Shown here one piece after another: positions 21,961 through 30,960 of a stretch of DNA of 64,000 nucleotides. The stretch's first letter is position 1. Every line of letters starts with the position of its first letter. The notes beneath the pieces were generated by a model. The model was not told where the DNA came from and searched no databases. It was given only the letters and a program-made list of their open reading frames with translations. Origin of the DNA: Papaver somniferum (lineage: Eukaryota > Streptophyta > Magnoliopsida > Ranunculales > Papaveraceae); assembly GCF_003573695.1 (NCBI RefSeq), contig NW_020650970.1, positions 506,665 to 570,664 on the forward strand, given 5' to 3'. The position numbers were made by a program, and so were the translations under genes.

Positions 21961-22342
21961 TAAAAATTTTCATTTTTTTTGAAAGTTTGGAACAATTCAA
22001 CCAACATTATCTAAGTTTGAAGCACACCTGGATACCTGAATACCCTTCCTCCGGTTGTGGTTGGTAAAATCCATCGTTTTTCATGTTTTCCTTCTTCATC
22101 TTCTTTAACTTTACTCTCTCAATAATTCTACTTCTTTAAAAAAAACCATCTGATTTTTTAATCTCACTAATCATTACACTAACTATTATTAACACTAACT
22201 AATCATCACCCAAAATTAATCAGGAGGGTAATTTAGGTATTAATATAAATATCCAGATAAGGGGTGGCCTAGATTTACTTCTAATGTTTTTACCCAAAAT
22301 AAAACCATGGTCCCCATAAAACCATGATCCCAAAAAATCGTT

Positions 22343-23186
22343 CCTTGCATTCGGGATGTCAGTCTCAGCACGGCCTTTCTCCAGTCCAGCTCGCTGTTGC
22401 TCGACAGCAGCAAGGTGGCCCATAATTCTTTGACCAGCTTGCTTCCTCAATTTCCTTTCCTTCTCTAGGGACTTCGATTGTTGGGAGTGGAGATCATGTG
22501 TTTGTCCATCAATTTTCTCACTATCAATGATCATCACATCATAAGACCACCTGGCACGGATAGCATCCTGCAACAAAAAGCACTAGAATGTTAGAATTTA
22601 GAAGAATACAGAAAGAGATTCGCTGAGCAAGTAGAACTAGAAGTAACTCAGAAAGAGATTCGCTGCACATAATAAAAATGGTTGGTAACAAAAGGTCACC
22701 TTGCATGATAACCGTAGTCAGAAAGTATCTCTCCGGGGGATACAATTCTCTAGAACATCATAAGAATCAAAAGAGATGCAAGCATCTTTAGAAACTCATA
22801 TATTTCAATACAGCGATTATGAAATTCCATTCTAATCCGTCGAAAGCCTAAAAAAATAGGCCTAGATTGTGCAAAGAAAGCCGAGGAACAAGTACATATT
22901 CTCTACCGGCAATTAGGTGAAGACACGTACAATCCAATTATCGCCATGGATTATACCTAATTGGCAGCGGAGAAGACGTACTTGTTCCACTGCTTTCTTT
23001 GCTCAGAATCTCGTAATCGATCCACCTGGCACGTAGAGCATGCAAAAACCACACTAATAAGTAGAATGCAGCTAGTTTCTGGATCCATGGCCCTTTCCAC
23101 GGATTTCTAGAGGACGGAGCAAGGCCTTCAAATAGGGAATTAAAAAGTTTTTGAGATGCAGTGTTGTTCCTTACTGAAGGACCCAT
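22343..23186 (-). pseudogene. Coiled-coil gene copy A, N-terminal and middle exons
   Basis: Reading leftwards: a putative first exon from ATG at 23186 with SQKLFNSLFEGLAPSS; a second-exon-like segment ALRARWIDYEILSKESS; then an exon after a good acceptor (TTTTTGTTGCAG, near 22577) encoding DAIRARWSYDVMIIDSEKID and a charged helical run (LEKERKLRKQAGQRI, AVEQQRAGLEKGRAE). The helical run is cut at 22343 by the Mutator-like element. The second-exon segment is present twice in diverged form, and an inverted repeat lies between. Frames do not join cleanly, so it is probably not functional. I do not recognise the family; the heptad-like charge pattern suggests a coiled coil. Confidence 0.5.
22871..23002. 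repeat. Inverted repeat (47-bp arms, 38-bp loop) of an exon segment
   Basis: Arm 22871-22917 and the complement of arm 22956-23002 agree at about 39 of 47 positions by eye. Both begin GCAAAGAAAGC, share GGAACAAGTAC and end CAATTAGG. The arms derive from the coding segment of the coiled-coil gene that also appears near 25200 and 25620. A transcript of either strand would fold into a hairpin of miRNA-precursor size. Confidence 0.8.
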
Positions 23187-23336
23187 AGTGGGCTGGTAGG
23201 GAGATTTTTTGTTATACGACATAGAGAGATTGATGATCAGTGCAAAATTTGTGAAACCTATAACAAAACTGGTGTTGCTGTTTCTTTTAAGAGTATTTAA
23301 AGGGGTGAATTGACACTTAATTAGGAATATATTCAA

Positions 23337-24128
23337 GTTTTAATATGGAACTAAAAGGAAAGAAACAATGAATTTGGTGCACTAATGGTAGCTTTCAATC
23401 GTGATCAGAAAGTTTACTGGTAAGATATTCTTCTTACTTGGTCTCATTAAGATTTTCAGATATAGCATTTATCAACCTTAAATCTTTAGATACAGTGCAT
23501 ATATATGGCAGTGAATTTTTGGATATGAGTTTAAAGCTTTGAAAACTGATGACCTTGCCAAATATACAGGTTCTCATTGTTGTTGACGAGTACGTCTAAC
23601 TACTGCAAACCAAAACTCGATAAGAATATATATCTTGGGATCTTAATGGCATTTACTGTGTACAATATTCTAGCTATCTAAACCGTCTCTCAGTATTTAC
23701 TAATTTTTTATATTTATTATCTTATTGACAGTACTGGTACTTGTATACTGTCAATGGCTTGGGGTATTCACCCGATCAGATGAAGGAAACAAGAGAAGAA
23801 AATTAAATTCATGTACTGTGCAGGCATTTTTGCAAAGAAAATTCTGGTTGCTCAATTATGTTTCAAGAATCGAACCCAAATTTGAATTGCAGAAGAAAAA
23901 CTTCGTGCAAATAGACAAACTAAACACTAAAATTTTATTGGAATATATCAAACTAAAGAAAGTAGTCAGCAATAGCAAACTCATATGGTTGCACTGGATT
24001 TTAAACTGAAGGAAGAAACAATTAAAAACAACTACTGACTAAATAAATTTCACATAGTATTGCACCACAAACTTCTATAAGCTCCACACATATTGCAAAA
24101 CTGAAATTAAAACCAACTCCAGAGTTAT
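23337..24128. other. Intergenic part of duplicated unit A
   Basis: No gene. Several blocks are shared with other copies of the unit: ATCGTGATCAGAAA with TGGTAAGATATTC (here about 23398 and again about 26925), GCAAATAGACAAACTAAACACT (here about 23910 and again about 61895), and CTCCACACATATTGCAAAACTGAA (here about 24080, again about 27925 and 63572). These mark it as paralogous flank of the F-box genes. Confidence 0.6.
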
Positions 24129-24437
24129 CTATGGTAATTCTTCAGTAATATCTTTCTCCTCATTCACCATACCCTCCCATAAGGACTTATGATAGTTGTT
24201 CTGAATATCAAGCCACTTATGACATGTTAATCCAAAAGAATTACGATCGCTACTGCTACTTCCTAAACACTCAAATATAAGATTTAAACTCTTACTAGGG
24301 AGGTTTGCGATAGAAGCTGAGGTTCTATGGATTTTTCCCGTACGGTCTTCATCACTATCATTCTTTGCCCTTTCTTGCACTGAATTATGGTTCTTACCCA
24401 ACTCTTGGTTATACTTGTTTTTGGTTGATAAACTCAT
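24129..24437 (-). CDS. F-box-only protein, FBL12-like fragment (102 aa)
   Basis: F-box proteins tie substrates to the SKP1-CUL1 ubiquitin ligase through an N-terminal F-box. Here residues ~43-82 read IANLPSKSLNLIFECLGSS then DRNSFGLTCHKWLDIQN. From family memory this is close to the start of plant F-box/LRR-repeat protein 12 (LPDDCL, then DRDSFGLTCHRWLHIQN). That protein is about 400 aa with LRRs throughout; here the F-box is followed after a few residues by MVNEEKDITEELP and a stop. This tail aligns with DNA just past the FBL12 stop codon at 63656, so the LRR part was deleted. The frame is uninterrupted. Either a pseudogene or an F-box-only small protein that could compete for SKP1; I see no proof of expression. 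Confidence 0.6.
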   Translation of the reverse strand: MSLSTKNKYNQELGKNHNSVQERAKNDSDEDRTGKIHRTSASIANLPSKSLNLIFECLGSSSSDRNSFGLTCHKWLDIQNNYHKSLWEGMVNEEKDITEELP

Positions 24438-24856
24438 TGTTAAGGTAGCGCCAAAGTTCTGATTTCGAGGCAGATTATGGTTATGCTTGCTTGGTGTCTC
24501 TAAATTGAAATAAAACCAGAAGACGTGCAGAACATGTATTTATAGATGTATATGAGGGGTTACAATGCTTGAACAATAATTCTATACAAAAAACAGAAAC
24601 CAAGCTAAAACAGGAAAACTAGACCGTAAATTCACTATGTATCGTTTTCTCTACCATGGATGGATAGAGATTGCAGAGGTAGGGGAGTGTAAGGGGTGTT
24701 TTTTGTCAAACTAAAGAAGTTCTGGAAACCCTAATTAAGAATTTCTTAATGAAAAAGATTTTTGCTTAGGGTTTATACTGCTAAATGTTATTTGATGACC
24801 CAGTTTAGTTAAGGTAATATGATTCAGGATACACTCAGTCCCAAGGTTAGCTAGTC
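24438..24856. other. Upstream region of F-box copy A
   Basis: It contains AGAAACCAAGCTAAAA and CACTATGTATC words also found upstream of F-box copy B (about 28553-28625), so promoter-proximal sequence was duplicated with the gene. No separate gene was seen. Confidence 0.5.
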
Positions 24857-25149
24857 TTCTCAATTGACAGATAGCATTCCGTGCAAGGCACATCTTCGGT
24901 GATAGTAGAATTTAACAGCTTCTTGTAAAACGGTTCGCATGTCATGTTCTCAGAAATAACGCCCAAGTGGATGCTCAAGGGGCCGTGAATGTCAGCTTCC
25001 AAGTCCGTGTTAATCTTCGTTTCACTGTGTCAGCACTCAATTGTTCCAGCTGGCTCTCGCTCAACAGCAGCAAGTTCCCCCTCCAGTTCTTTGATCCTTA
25101 GGACAGCAGGTGCAGGCTGCTCTAATAGTCTTGAGTGATTTTCCTGCAG

Positions 25150-25707
25150 GCCGCTCTCCGTGCCGAGTGGTCATACCATGCGATGATTGACAGCGAGACT
25201 CGAGCGAATAAAATAGAGGAACAAGTACATATTGTCCGCTGCAAATTAGGCGCATGCCAAGCCTCTTTACAAGAGGAAGGACAGTCAAAGGAGCAAGATG
25301 TCCATTTCCAATTAGGCTCAATCCAAGCTGATCAAGTTGATCAGGCGCGAGAGGATATTTAGCACCGAACGACACAGAACTGAGAAGATGTTAATCAACA
25401 CCGAACAGTACCTCATGAAAAAATGGATTCCAAACATTTTACAATGGCTAGACACGAATTTGCTAATATCTTCTCGCGCCTGATCAACTTGCATCCTCAA
25501 TTGCTTTCCTCATCTGACGATTGGATTGCGCCTAATTGAAAGTGGACAACTTGCTCCTTTGATTTCCGTTCCTCTTGTAGACAGGCTTGGCATGCGCCTA
25601 ATTAGCAGCGAACAATATGTACTTGTTCCTCTGCTTTCTTGGCTCGAGCGAGTCTGGCTATCAATCATTGCATCATAAGACCACTCGACACGAAGAGCAG
25701 CCTGCTG
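25150..25707. repeat. Large inverted repeat of a coiled-coil exon (arms ~213-243 bp)
   Basis: The plus-strand arm 25150-25362 starts right after a CAG acceptor and encodes AALRAEWSYHAMIDSETRAN through SLQEEGQSKEQDVHFQLGS to DQAREDI. The minus-strand arm 25707-25465 carries the same exon, again after a CAG acceptor, ending in the same QAREDI-type sequence. By eye the arms agree at roughly 85% with a small indel near 25340/25490. Loop about 100 bp. Splice acceptor and intron tail are part of the duplication. Confidence 0.8.
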
Positions 25708-25782
25708 AAAAATCACCCGCGACTATTAGAAGATAGACGCAGAAAGCAAGGACAATATCCAAAAACAATCTTGACAACAGAA

Positions 25783-25932
25783 TTAACAATTGCCACTGGT
25801 ACTCAAGATTGTCATGGGATTGTTGTATCAGAAAGCGATACGTGTGTTGATTACCTTATAACCCCAGGGATGCTTGTCGCTTTCTGATACAACATTCCCA
25901 TGAAGATCTTGAGTATCGGTGGCAATTGGTAA
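25783..25932. repeat. Second inverted repeat in copy B (58-bp arms, 34-bp loop)
   Basis: Arm 25783-25840 and the complement of 25875-25932 agree at about 51 of 58 positions. They share CAATTGCCAC, ACTCAAGAT, TCATGGGA and GTTGTATCAGAAAGCGA. The minus-strand arm is the end of exon 1 (PIATDTQDLHGNVVSESD); the other arm is its reversed copy in the intron. Confidence 0.8.
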
Positions 25933-26242
25933 TTTCACCAGGGTACCGGTCTGTTGCTGGATCCATGGCCCTTTCCACGGATTGTCTTGTGGAAGAATCA
26001 AGACCTTCGAACATTGAAGCAAAATCCGGCTTCAACAAGTCGTTGCTAGACGAAGTACATCGAGGCTCTAAATGAGTTAAGGGATGGGAATCAACATATG
26101 TATTGCTAGACGAAGTACGCTGAGTCTCTAACTCCCTTGAGACAGAGACACTGGCCGAAAAAATGGTAGGCTGTCAGAACTCAGGTCTACTTGGAGTTGG
26201 AGGGGATGATTGAACAGATCTCCCCGAATCATGGGAACCCAT

Positions 26243-26469
26243 CGTGATCAGGATTCAACCGGTGCCTGGAATGCTGAGAGAACCAAGACTTTTAGTTCAC
26301 AGGAAAATTCATTCATACCCAGCAAAATTTAAAAAGTTTTGAGATGCAACGTAGGAAATGACCCCTAGTTGGTAGGGAGAATTCTTGTTATGTGACATAG
26401 GGAAAATCTGAGATATAGAGATGGATGAATGATCAGTGCAAAACCTATATAACAAAAACAAGAGTTGCT
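26243..26469. other. 5' flank of coiled-coil copy B
   Basis: It shares GGTAGGGAGA, TTGTTATG(T/C)GACATAG and ATGATCAGTGCAAAA words with 23190-23270 upstream of copy A, so the duplication extends past the gene start. No gene of its own was seen. Confidence 0.5.
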
Positions 26470-26882
26470 GTTTTTGTTTTGCCGGAGTTTTGTGAGATCA
26501 GTGCAAAAGAGACGCTTTGGGAGTTGCTACCCTTTGCTTACGTTTGGGGAGTGTGGAAACAAAGAAATAAGTGCATTTCTCGAGACTCCGACTCTCCAAA
26601 TACTCGCAAGAAAATTTGATTATAAAGATTAAGGCACTTGTATTGGACTAGTCTTTGTTATAACTGGGGTCTTGTAGTTAATAAGCAGTAGCTAGTCTTT
26701 GTTAGTTCAGGATATCCTCTTTTTGGGGCGGTCTTGTTGGTTTAGGCTCTTGACCAACTTGGCCTTGAACCTACTGAACTTTTTTTGTCATATGGAGCAG
26801 CAATGCTTCAGACCATCTTTTCTTTCTTCCCCTTTTCTCCTCCACTTTCTGTAACATTTCTTCTCTATTAATAAAATTCTTT
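26470..26882 (+). mobile_element. 5'-truncated LINE, 3' end only
   Basis: The plus strand encodes ETLWELLPFAYVWGVWKQRN followed by KCISRDSDS and a stop at 26617-26619. This is the W-x(2)-LPFA-x(2)-WG-x-W-x(2)-RN pattern seen at the C-terminus of plant L1 reverse transcriptase polyproteins. About 260 bp of 3' UTR follows, ending CTTTGTTGT. It interrupts a block otherwise continuous between 23280-23300 and 26440-26930. No clear target duplication was found. Confidence 0.65.
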
Positions 26883-27298
26883 GTTGTGGGTTACGCGGGT
26901 ATTTAAAGAAGGGGAGATTTTAATCGTGATCAGAAAAATAATGGTTTATTGGTAAGATATTCTTCGAATTTGGCCACATATACGGCAGTGAATTTTTATA
27001 TATGATCTTGGATTTAATGGCCCTTGCCAAAATTACTTTTTGCATGAATCTTTTCACTAGTTTACGCATCAAATGGCTGATTTTTTATTGCGCATCAAAG
27101 TACTGATTTTTTATTTCAGGATCATCTAACCAAGGTGGGTACTGTCATTGACTTTGGTATTGACTGAATGACCAACCATATGGACCAGCTTATTTAAACA
27201 GACAAGAAAACATATAATTGAAAAACTCTACAGGAAGAAATAATTGAAAACAACTACTGATTAAAAGAGGACACTATGTAGGGACTAAATATCTCACA

Positions 27299-27882
27299 AG
27301 ACAAATATATAAATTTCACTTTAAACACGAAGACATAAATAAGACGAAGTGTGGTTACGCGAGAATAAGAATGGAGCACGAATAGACAGTCATGCGGCAA
27401 AGATAACACGATCACTAACTTCATTAGAAGAAGCGCGAATAACCAAGAAACAATGCGGCAGATAGGGATAGCTCCCAAAAGCCTGGCATGTAACACAAAT
27501 TGAAACAAAATCAGTCAACTATGATCTTGCACGTGAATTATGGTTGTCTTCTATTAATAAATTTACCTATATAAGGACTCAGAAATGATAGAAAGAGAGA
27601 TGTTAAGAGAGATAGGCTAAGAAATTGTTAAGTAAAGAAAGAAAGAAACAAGTTTTACTTTAGAATTTAGTTTGTATCTTTATATTTCTCTATTGTTGTG
27701 TGTAAATCTTAGTCTGAATTCACTTTAAGAGCAATATACATTTACTATAGAAGAGTTTCGAAAGATCATTTAAGTGTCAAAATGGTGAATAATATCATTA
27801 ATGTTTGGGTTGACCAATATGACTTAAGCTTTGTATTATTATCATTACAAGGGTGTAGTTGTGGGATTTTCCACAATTACAC
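27299..27882. mobile_element. 584-bp insertion of unknown class in unit B
   Basis: Compared with unit A (ACTGACTAAATAAATTTCAC near 24035), unit B is interrupted. The flanking sequence occurs on both sides, ACTAAATATCTCACA at 27284-27298 and ACTAAATAAATCTCACA at 27883-27899, which looks like a 15-17 bp target duplication. The insert has no inverted ends and no open frame of note. It contains CTATATAAGGAC (about 27573) and an AAAG/GAAA-rich tract. A SINE, a non-coding retrotransposon or filler DNA are all possible. Confidence 0.4.
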
Positions 27883-27974
27883 ACTAAATAAATCTCACAC
27901 TGTATCGCACCACAAACTTCTATAAGCTCCACACATATTGCAAAACTGAATTAAAACAAATCCCAGAGTGAACT

Positions 27975-28140
27975 ATGGTAATTTCTTCAGTTATATCTTT
28001 CTACTCATTCGCCATACTTGCTCTTGGATATTCTTGTGACTCCCGTAAGGAATAATGACAATTGCTCTGAATTTGAAGCCACTTTTGACAAGTTAACCCA
28101 TTAGAATTACGATCATCGTTGGTTCTTAAACACTCATATA

Positions 28141-28180
<40 letters not shown>

Positions 28181-28343
28181 ATATTTAAACTCCTACTATG
28201 GAGGTTTGCAATATAAGCTGAGATTCTATGGATTTTTCCCGGACGCTTTTCATCATCATCATTCTTTGCCCCTCTTGCACTGTTTTTGAAGTAGGGTTCT
28301 TGCCCAACCCTTGATTGTACTTGTCATTGGATGATAAACTCAT
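27975..28343 (-). pseudogene. F-box copy B, FBL12-like, disrupted
   Basis: The start codon at 28343 gives MSLSSNDKYNQGLGKNPTS, parallel to copy A, but the frame then shifts: the rest of the similarity (DDDEKRPGKIHRISAYIANL) is in another frame. A TA microsatellite interrupts the F-box. After it come DDRNSNGLTCQKWLQIQSN and a tail like that of copy A, so the same LRR deletion is present in both. It is therefore older than the A/B duplication. Not functional as an F-box protein. Confidence 0.7.
28136..28181. repeat. (TA)n microsatellite inside an F-box exon
   Basis: An alternating TA run with single G and CA interruptions separates the two halves of F-box copy B. Likely formed by expansion after the gene died. 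Confidence 0.85.
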
Positions 28344-29460
28344 TGTTAAAGGTAACACTAAAATTTTGACTTACTAATGTTTCACTTGTATAAAATAAAA
28401 AAGTAACGCTTTTGGCTTCTGGGGCAAGATGGATGGATGGATAAATTTTGAGACAAATTTTGGTTATGCTTGGTTTCTCTAAATTCCCACAAAAAATAAA
28501 AATAAATACCGGATGGAGGAACTTGTATTTATAGATGCTTTAACAACATACAAACAGAAACCAAGCTAAAATAGGAAACATAAAACTAAATAGGAAAACT
28601 AAACCATAAGTACACTATGTATCCTTTATTTATAGATTTCTTTACAAGACCTAATACCTGTTTTTATAGGTTACAAAACTTGGCCTTCAAGAATCTTCAA
28701 AAAGTACTTTCGTAGTTCGCGAGGTGAATTCAACTGAATGGCTGGGAGGGGTCCACATGCTATCGATGAGATTTTCCACCTGTAAAAAACAGTTACACGC
28801 TTGCAGAGGTGGTCTACTCAGCATTTAATGCATTCAACCACCCCACTTACCAGTATGAAACAACGCGTCAGGATAAGAAGAGAACGCGACTACATACGAA
28901 GAGCCGTTAGTTGTGGTTCAATGATGAATTAACATGGCAGCGACGAGGCGGTAGGTGACTAGAGAAGAAGTTGTGGGACCATATCATTCTTCTATAAAAA
29001 GAAAGCTCTGATGAGTGACAAGGAGTTGGTTTTTTGGGAGGGGAGATCTAGGATTAGGAAGATATCTATTAATTGTATTTCCTTACTCTACAGTTCATCG
29101 AACTCTGTAAGACTCAAGCACACATAGTAAAAAATCAAACTCATTTATCTTCGTGGATGTAAGCCATGGCTGAAACACACAATTTCCTCCGTGTCATTTA
29201 CTTATTCAGCTTTTACTTTTCCTGCATATTCATGTTGATTAGGGTAATAGGTCAATGTAGAGGTCAGAATCAATATTGTTTTAAATCAGTAATAAGTACT
29301 GCTTTCGATGATGCGTACTGCGAACCCGACCAGATCCATTAACTGGGGTTTTAGCGGGTACAAGCAGGTAATCCCTTTATAAAATACGAATAACCTAAAG
29401 TAGGAAAAATAAATAAATAATGAACAATTCGCGAATTAACGAAACTGTCAATTCAATTTG
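28344..29460. other. Upstream of F-box copy B and spacer, no gene
   Basis: 28500-28640 resembles the upstream region of F-box copy A. The remainder to 29460 has no recognised gene, RNA or element boundary. Confidence 0.45.
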
Positions 29461-29738
29461 TGTTAGAATACGGGCACCCAACTCAAAAGCAATTGGCAAT
29501 GAGTGGAGGCGCTAAGGGTTATAAAATGCAAGATCTTAGGTAACCCACACAATGTGGGAGTAATAATCTCAACACGCCCCCTCACGTGTAGCATCGTTGT
29601 GTCTAACACGTGAACAATAAATCGGGTGACGCGGAGTAAAGGCGCGATCAATAACTCATCACAAATAGACATCTCTGATACCATGTTAAAATACGGACAT
29701 CCAACTCAAAATCAATTGACAATGAGTGAAGAGGACCT
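29461..29738 (-). mobile_element. TRIM element: 3' LTR, interior and part of 5' LTR
   Basis: On the minus strand, LTR 29574-29461 begins TGTTGAGATTATTACTCCC and ends TATTCTAACA (114 bp). Just upstream is a purine-rich tract (GTGAGGGGGCG). The interior is only about 110 bp and contains no ORF; at its other end it shows TGGTATCAGAG, the tRNA-iMet primer site. The second LTR begins at 29684 and is broken at 29738 by copia element C2; its remainder is at 39760-39845. Size and parts fit a terminal-repeat retrotransposon in miniature, which must borrow all proteins. Confidence 0.82.
29676..29686 (-). other. TRIM primer-binding site
   Basis: The minus strand reads TGGTATCAGAG directly after the LTR end TTTTAACA, the standard initiator tRNA-Met complement used by copia-type elements. 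Confidence 0.85.
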
Positions 29739-30006
29739 TATTTAATCTCACGTGTATATACATATTTCACATAAGTACAAGTTGTTATACTCTTTCATGG
29801 TCCTCCTATTCTTTTGCTAAGAAGTCCTATTTTATAGTTGTTTAGATGTAGTCTTGTTGTAAAGCTCGGTTCTACTGATGTACCTATTCTCTAGTTTATT
29901 TCTGCTTTGTATTTCTATCTTTAAACCTAATGTAATCCATATAAATACTATGAATGAAATCAATCTCTACAAGTTGTGAGAGAGACTTCAAACCAATATT
30001 CGTTTA
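29739..30006 (+). mobile_element. C2 copia element: 5' LTR (268 bp)
   Basis: It is a direct repeat of 39500-39759, running from TATTTAATCTCACGTG to CAATATTCGTTTA, followed at once by a primer site. The LTR starts TA where TG is usual, so the terminal base seems mutated in both copies or the element uses a variant end. It contains CCATATAAATAC (about 29937) as a TATA-like box. Confidence 0.85.
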
Positions 30007-30018
30007 TGGTATCATAGC
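30007..30018 (+). other. C2 primer-binding site
   Basis: TGGTATCATAGC is one base off the tRNA-iMet complement TGGTATCAGAGC and abuts the LTR. Confidence 0.8.
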
Positions 30019-30054
30019 TAGGGTTTATTTTTTTTTCTCTGAAATTTCATCTCC

Positions 30055-30762
30055 ATGGTTGTTGATGATACTCAATCAGATCCTCAAACAATGGAACCTC
30101 ACACCATCTCTTATAAGGATACTGCACTATCTCCCAGCAGTCCCTATTACGTCCATCCAGCGGACAATCCCACATCTGTGATATTCACTCCCCTTCTAAC
30201 CAGCGATAATTACTGCACCTGGGGTAGGGGAATGATGAAAGCACTCAGTGCAAAAGGAAAAACCAGCTATATTGATGGTACGGTAAAGAAGCCAACAAGT
30301 TCAGTCGATCTTCCACACTGGACGCGTTGCGACGATCTTGTTGGGAGGTGGATTTCAAACTCTGTTGATCCTGAAATCAGAGGAAGCACAATGAACTTTC
30401 CATCTGCAAGAGAACAATGGCTGGAAACCAAGTCTCGTTTCTCCCATCACAATGCATCCAAGATGTATGCATTAAAGCAATCTATCTCCAATCTGAAACA
30501 AGACAATCTCAGTGTGGCCATGTACTACACAAGACTCAAGTCTCTCTGGGATCAGTTGGATATTTTTCGTCATGTTGAGCCTTGTATTTGTGGAGCCGGC
30601 AAAAACTACGTTGACAATCACAATCAGGACAGAGCCATGGAGTTCTTACAAGGGTTACATGATCGTTTTTCTTCTTTGCGAAGTCAAATCCTTCTCATGG
30701 AGCCTATGCCTTCATCTGCTAAGATCTATAATCATGTCAGGTAGGAGGAGTAACAAGGTATT
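30055..30762 (+). pseudogene. gag: C2 gag, N-terminal part
   Basis: The frame opens MVVDDTQSDPQTMEPHTISY and contains the copia gag signatures SDNYCTWGRGMMKALSAKGK, WTRCDDLVGRWISNSV and the later MEFLQGLHDRFSSLRSQIL. Two stops (TAG and TAA) occur at 30742 and 30751 where related gags have Gln codons; both fit C-to-T change. The element C3 then interrupts it at 30767, and coding similarity resumes at 35500. Known: this is the copia gag domain. The product would be non-functional. Confidence 0.85.
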
Positions 30763-30767
30763 ACCTC
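30763..30767. repeat. C3 target duplication, left copy
   Basis: ACCTC here and at 35495-35499, exactly outside the C3 LTRs. Five bases is the usual duplication for LTR retrotransposons. Confidence 0.85.
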
Positions 30768-30945
30768 TGACATATATTGGATTGAGATAAAAGATACAAT
30801 AACGAATTACATGTGCCTGGTCTTATATACAAGAACCAGAGATAAAACAGGAAATAACTTGGCTTACACGACAAGTAATGTACAAATACAACAGATATGC
30901 TAGAATCTACAGATATGGTATATCTGCAGGATATATCTCGTAATA
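30768..30945 (-). mobile_element. C3 copia element: 3' LTR (178 bp)
   Basis: It is a direct repeat of 35304-35494. It is preceded on the minus strand by TTGAGGGGTGGGG, a polypurine tract. Compared with the 5' LTR it lacks about 13 bp near its end (AATATATGTCA), otherwise nearly identical, so the insertion is fairly young. The outer terminus is TGTCA on the minus strand. Confidence 0.9.
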
Positions 30946-30960
30946 CCCCACCCCTCAAAC

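Larger units (their letters stand above)
20455..22342. mobile_element. Non-autonomous Mutator-like element (1.89 kb)
   Basis: Ends are inverted: GATTTTTTAGGGACCATGG near the left end against GATTTTTTGGGATCATGG on the other strand at the right end. Both are followed by a second GGACCAT(A/G)(A/G)TTTTATT and an AGGCCAC word, so the imperfect inverted repeats span roughly 80-100 bp. Flanks carry a 9-bp duplication CCTTGCATT. No transposase is encoded. The interior is a CAC-type microsatellite (20625-20820) followed by an array rich in AACCGAACT and its complement (21060-21960). It inserted in the last exon of coiled-coil copy A. Confidence 0.75.
24857..26242 (-). pseudogene. Coiled-coil gene copy B, exons with foldback copies
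   Basis: The putative start at 26242 encodes MGSHDSGRSVQSSPPTPS but meets TGA after 23 codons. Further on are DFASMFEGLDSSTRQSVERA and an exon ending HGNVVSESDKHPWGYK before a GTAATC donor near 25853. The next exon follows TTTTCAGCAG at 25708 and encodes AALRVEWSYDAMIDSQTR. The last exon (25100-24857) encodes IKELEGELAAVERE, then DLEADIHGPLSIHLG, and ends near CTECYLSIEKTS with a stop. Exon pieces also exist in reverse orientation inside the locus. Family not recognised; probably a decayed gene or a hairpin-producing derivative. Confidence 0.5.

Noticed and set aside
24357..24437. Intron-containing full F-box gene in unit A
   Set aside because: No LRR exons are found downstream before 24129 or beyond; the C-terminal codons join post-stop sequence known from 63656.
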